6,032 bases of DNA, from the NCBI GenBank assembly GCA_004557545.1, contig SFGV01000085.1, forward strand, positions 1-6,032, given 5' to 3'. Every line of letters begins with the position of its first letter. Within the stretch, counting starts at the first letter, position 1. Positions 5,459-6,032 of this stretch are shown here, one piece after another. This DNA comes from Succinatimonas hippei (GTDB taxonomy: Bacteria; Pseudomonadota; Gammaproteobacteria; Enterobacterales; Succinivibrionaceae). The notes under the pieces are model-generated. The model was not told where the DNA came from. It worked only from the letters and a program-made list of their open reading frames with translations, and made no database searches. The position numbers were made by a program, and so were the translations under genes.

Positions 5459-5539
5459 TTGTCTGTATTGAAGAAACCAGCATACTTAAATTTATCTATA
5501 TTGCAGATTATATCTATAATGAATTTGTCTATTTTGCAG
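5459..5539 (+). repeat. Three 15-bp repeat cores at exact 33-bp period
   Basis: Cores are TTGTCTGTATTGAAG (5459-5473), TTATCTATATTGCAG (5492-5506) and TTGTCTATTTTGCAG (5525-5539). The starts are 33 bases apart in both steps, with 18-base spacers. TATCTATA also occurs between cores (5511-5518) and at 5550-5557. The array runs straight into the ATPase gene promoter and start. A period near three helical turns suits cooperative binding on one DNA face, while 33 also equals 11 codons. Confidence 0.65.
5515..5520 (+). promoter_or_regulatory. Candidate -10 of the ATPase gene promoter
   Basis: TATAAT is a perfect -10 hexamer, 36 bases before the ATG at 5557. The position 17 bases upstream (TTATCT, 5492-5497) is a weak -35 that coincides with the second repeat core, and the implied start site falls in the third core. 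Repression by a protein bound to the repeats would therefore be natural. Confidence 0.45.
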
Positions 5540-5551
5540 GTTTCTGAATTA

Positions 5552-5565
5552 TCTATATGTATAGA
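5552..5565. promoter_or_regulatory. Inverted repeat over the ATPase start codon
   Basis: TCTATA and TATAGA form a perfect 6-bp inverted repeat around TG, covering the ATG at 5557-5559. The same TCTATA half-site occurs in the repeat core at 5492 and in the -10 region. It is a candidate operator or translational control element. Confidence 0.35.
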
Positions 5566-5955
5566 CGGCAGATTTATAACAAGATAAAAGATTGGAAGGA
5601 CCGGCGCCAGGGAAGAACAGCGCTTCTTATTGAGGGAGCGCGCCGTGTTGGAAAATCTACCGTTGTTGAGGAATTCGCCAGACGTGAATACGAGAGCTAC
5701 ATTCTTATAGATTTCGCGTCCTGCAGGAAGGCTACAAGGGATCTTTTCTCTGATATATCAGATCTGGATTTCTTCTTTTTGCAGCTGCAGACTCAGACAT
5801 GGATCCGTCTTATCGAAAGAAAATCCCTCATTATCTTTGACGAGGTGCAGCTCTGTCCGCAAGCTCGCCAGGCTATCAAATATCTGGTCAGAGACAACCG
5901 CTATGATTACATTGAAACAGGCTCGCTCATTTCATTGACATCCTCCCCTCTCTAA
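5557..5955 (+). pseudogene. AAA_14/DUF4143-type ATPase, N-terminal fragment cut by an IS end
   Basis: The first 126 codons match the N-terminal ATPase domain of the AAA_14 + DUF4143 family: IYNKIKDWK at the start, the Walker A motif GARRVGKS (27-34), ILIDF (49-53), the Walker B motif LIIFDE (91-96) and the sensor-like ETGS (120-123). Family members usually exceed 400 aa, so most of the protein, including the C-terminal DUF4143 domain, is missing. The last six codons (from TTG at 5935) and the TAA come from the IS200/IS605 end. These are P-loop proteins of unclear cellular role, often in many copies per genome. The ATG is kept because the first residues fit the family, although the ribosome site is poor. 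The fragment retains both Walker motifs but is very unlikely to be functional. Confidence 0.82.
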
Positions 5956-6032
5956 AGAGAGGGGATTCCTACCGATCTCTTGGGAGATCTTCGGCGGGTT
6001 CCTCTTGCTGACCACCAATGTGATTCACTTGG
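5935..6032 (-). mobile_element. Right end of an IS200/IS605 TnpB-type element (continues past window)
   Basis: The sequence TTGACATCCTCCCC, a perfect hairpin CCCCTCTC-TAAA-GAGAGGGG (5945-5964) and ATTCCTAC form the terminal structure commonly seen downstream of tnpB in this family, here in reverse orientation. The junction with the ATPase gene is placed at about 5934/5935, since residue 126 is the last that fits the ATPase family. No target duplication is expected for this family. The left end and the body of the element lie outside the window. Confidence 0.75.
5935..6032 (-). ncRNA. Candidate omega RNA (reRNA) scaffold of the TnpB element (partial)
   Basis: In IS200/IS605 elements the RNA that guides TnpB overlaps the 3' end of tnpB and ends at the element's right end, with the guide read from flanking DNA. 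Here that RNA would run on the minus strand through the hairpin at 5964-5945 and GGATGTCAA, then into ATPase-gene sequence at about 5934-5915. This is inferred from the known architecture; expression is not shown. Confidence 0.4.
5969..6031 (-). CDS. tnpB: C-terminal tail of TnpB RNA-guided endonuclease (partial)
   Basis: One minus-strand frame is open from the right edge for 20 codons (ending EEPAEDLPRDR) and stops with TAG at 5969-5971, five bases before the terminal hairpin. That is where tnpB normally ends. The residues are a poorly conserved tail with no catalytic motif, so the call relies on position. The RuvC domain and zinc finger would lie beyond the window. Confidence 0.4.
   Translation of the reverse strand, partial: QVNHIGGQQEEPAEDLPRDR

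Larger units (their letters stand above)
5161..5556. other. AT-rich intergenic region between pheA and the truncated ATPase gene
   Basis: About 400 bases hold no firm gene. They contain a hairpin with its T-tract on the minus strand (5240-5271), a weak minus-strand reading frame (5326-5439), a 33-bp-period repeat and a promoter-like TATAAT. Composition shifts sharply to AT-rich after about 5230, unlike the core genes to the left, which suggests acquired or decaying DNA. No clear terminator for pheA is seen on the plus strand. Confidence 0.6.

Noticed and set aside
5459..5539. Regular repeats that might be a CRISPR array
   Set aside because: The cores are only 15 bp with mismatches, the spacers are 18 bp and share TATCTATA-like sequence, and there are three units with no cas gene.

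Overview
The window looks like a chromosomal segment of a gammaproteobacterium with moderate GC content. The main evidence is an E. coli-type fused chorismate mutase/prephenate dehydratase of nearly the same length as E. coli PheA. Frequent GATC sites and a CRP-like palindrome agree with this. Succinivibrionaceae or another Aeromonadales anaerobe is a reasonable guess, but no marker gene here settles it. Four complete core genes sit between two insertion-sequence ends, one at each edge of the window.

Layout. Positions 1-93 hold the last codons of an IS200/IS605 tnpA (+) and the terminal hairpin of that element, which abuts the terminator of the next operon. Positions 156-1776 are a minus-strand operon, kdgK then eda, which converts 2-keto-3-deoxygluconate to pyruvate and glyceraldehyde-3-phosphate. 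Positions 1777-2274 are a divergent control region with four inverted repeats and a dense GATC cluster. Positions 2275-2988 (+) encode a GntR/FCD regulator that probably controls the kdgK-eda operon. Positions 3103-3870 (+) encode a seven-helix Bax inhibitor-1-like membrane protein followed by a strong terminator. Positions 3997-5160 (+) encode PheA.

The last kilobase is accessory in character. It is AT-rich, has a terminator facing the minus strand, a possible minus-strand gene remnant, and three 15-bp repeat cores at an exact 33-bp period. These lead into the N-terminal third of an AAA_14/DUF4143-type ATPase. That gene is cut at about codon 126 by the right end of a second IS200/IS605 (TnpB-type) element, whose tnpB tail runs off the right edge on the minus strand.

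How the genes work together. KdgK phosphorylates KDG to KDPG and Eda cleaves KDPG, so the operon is the lower part of uronate/pectin or Entner-Doudoroff-type sugar acid use. The divergent FCD regulator and the CRP-like site suggest substrate induction and catabolite control. The BI-1-like gene and pheA are separate units. The most interesting part is the right end: a periodic repeat and palindrome array over the promoter and start codon of the ATPase gene, and an IS end that, by the known TnpB mechanism, would carry a guide copied from that ATPase gene.
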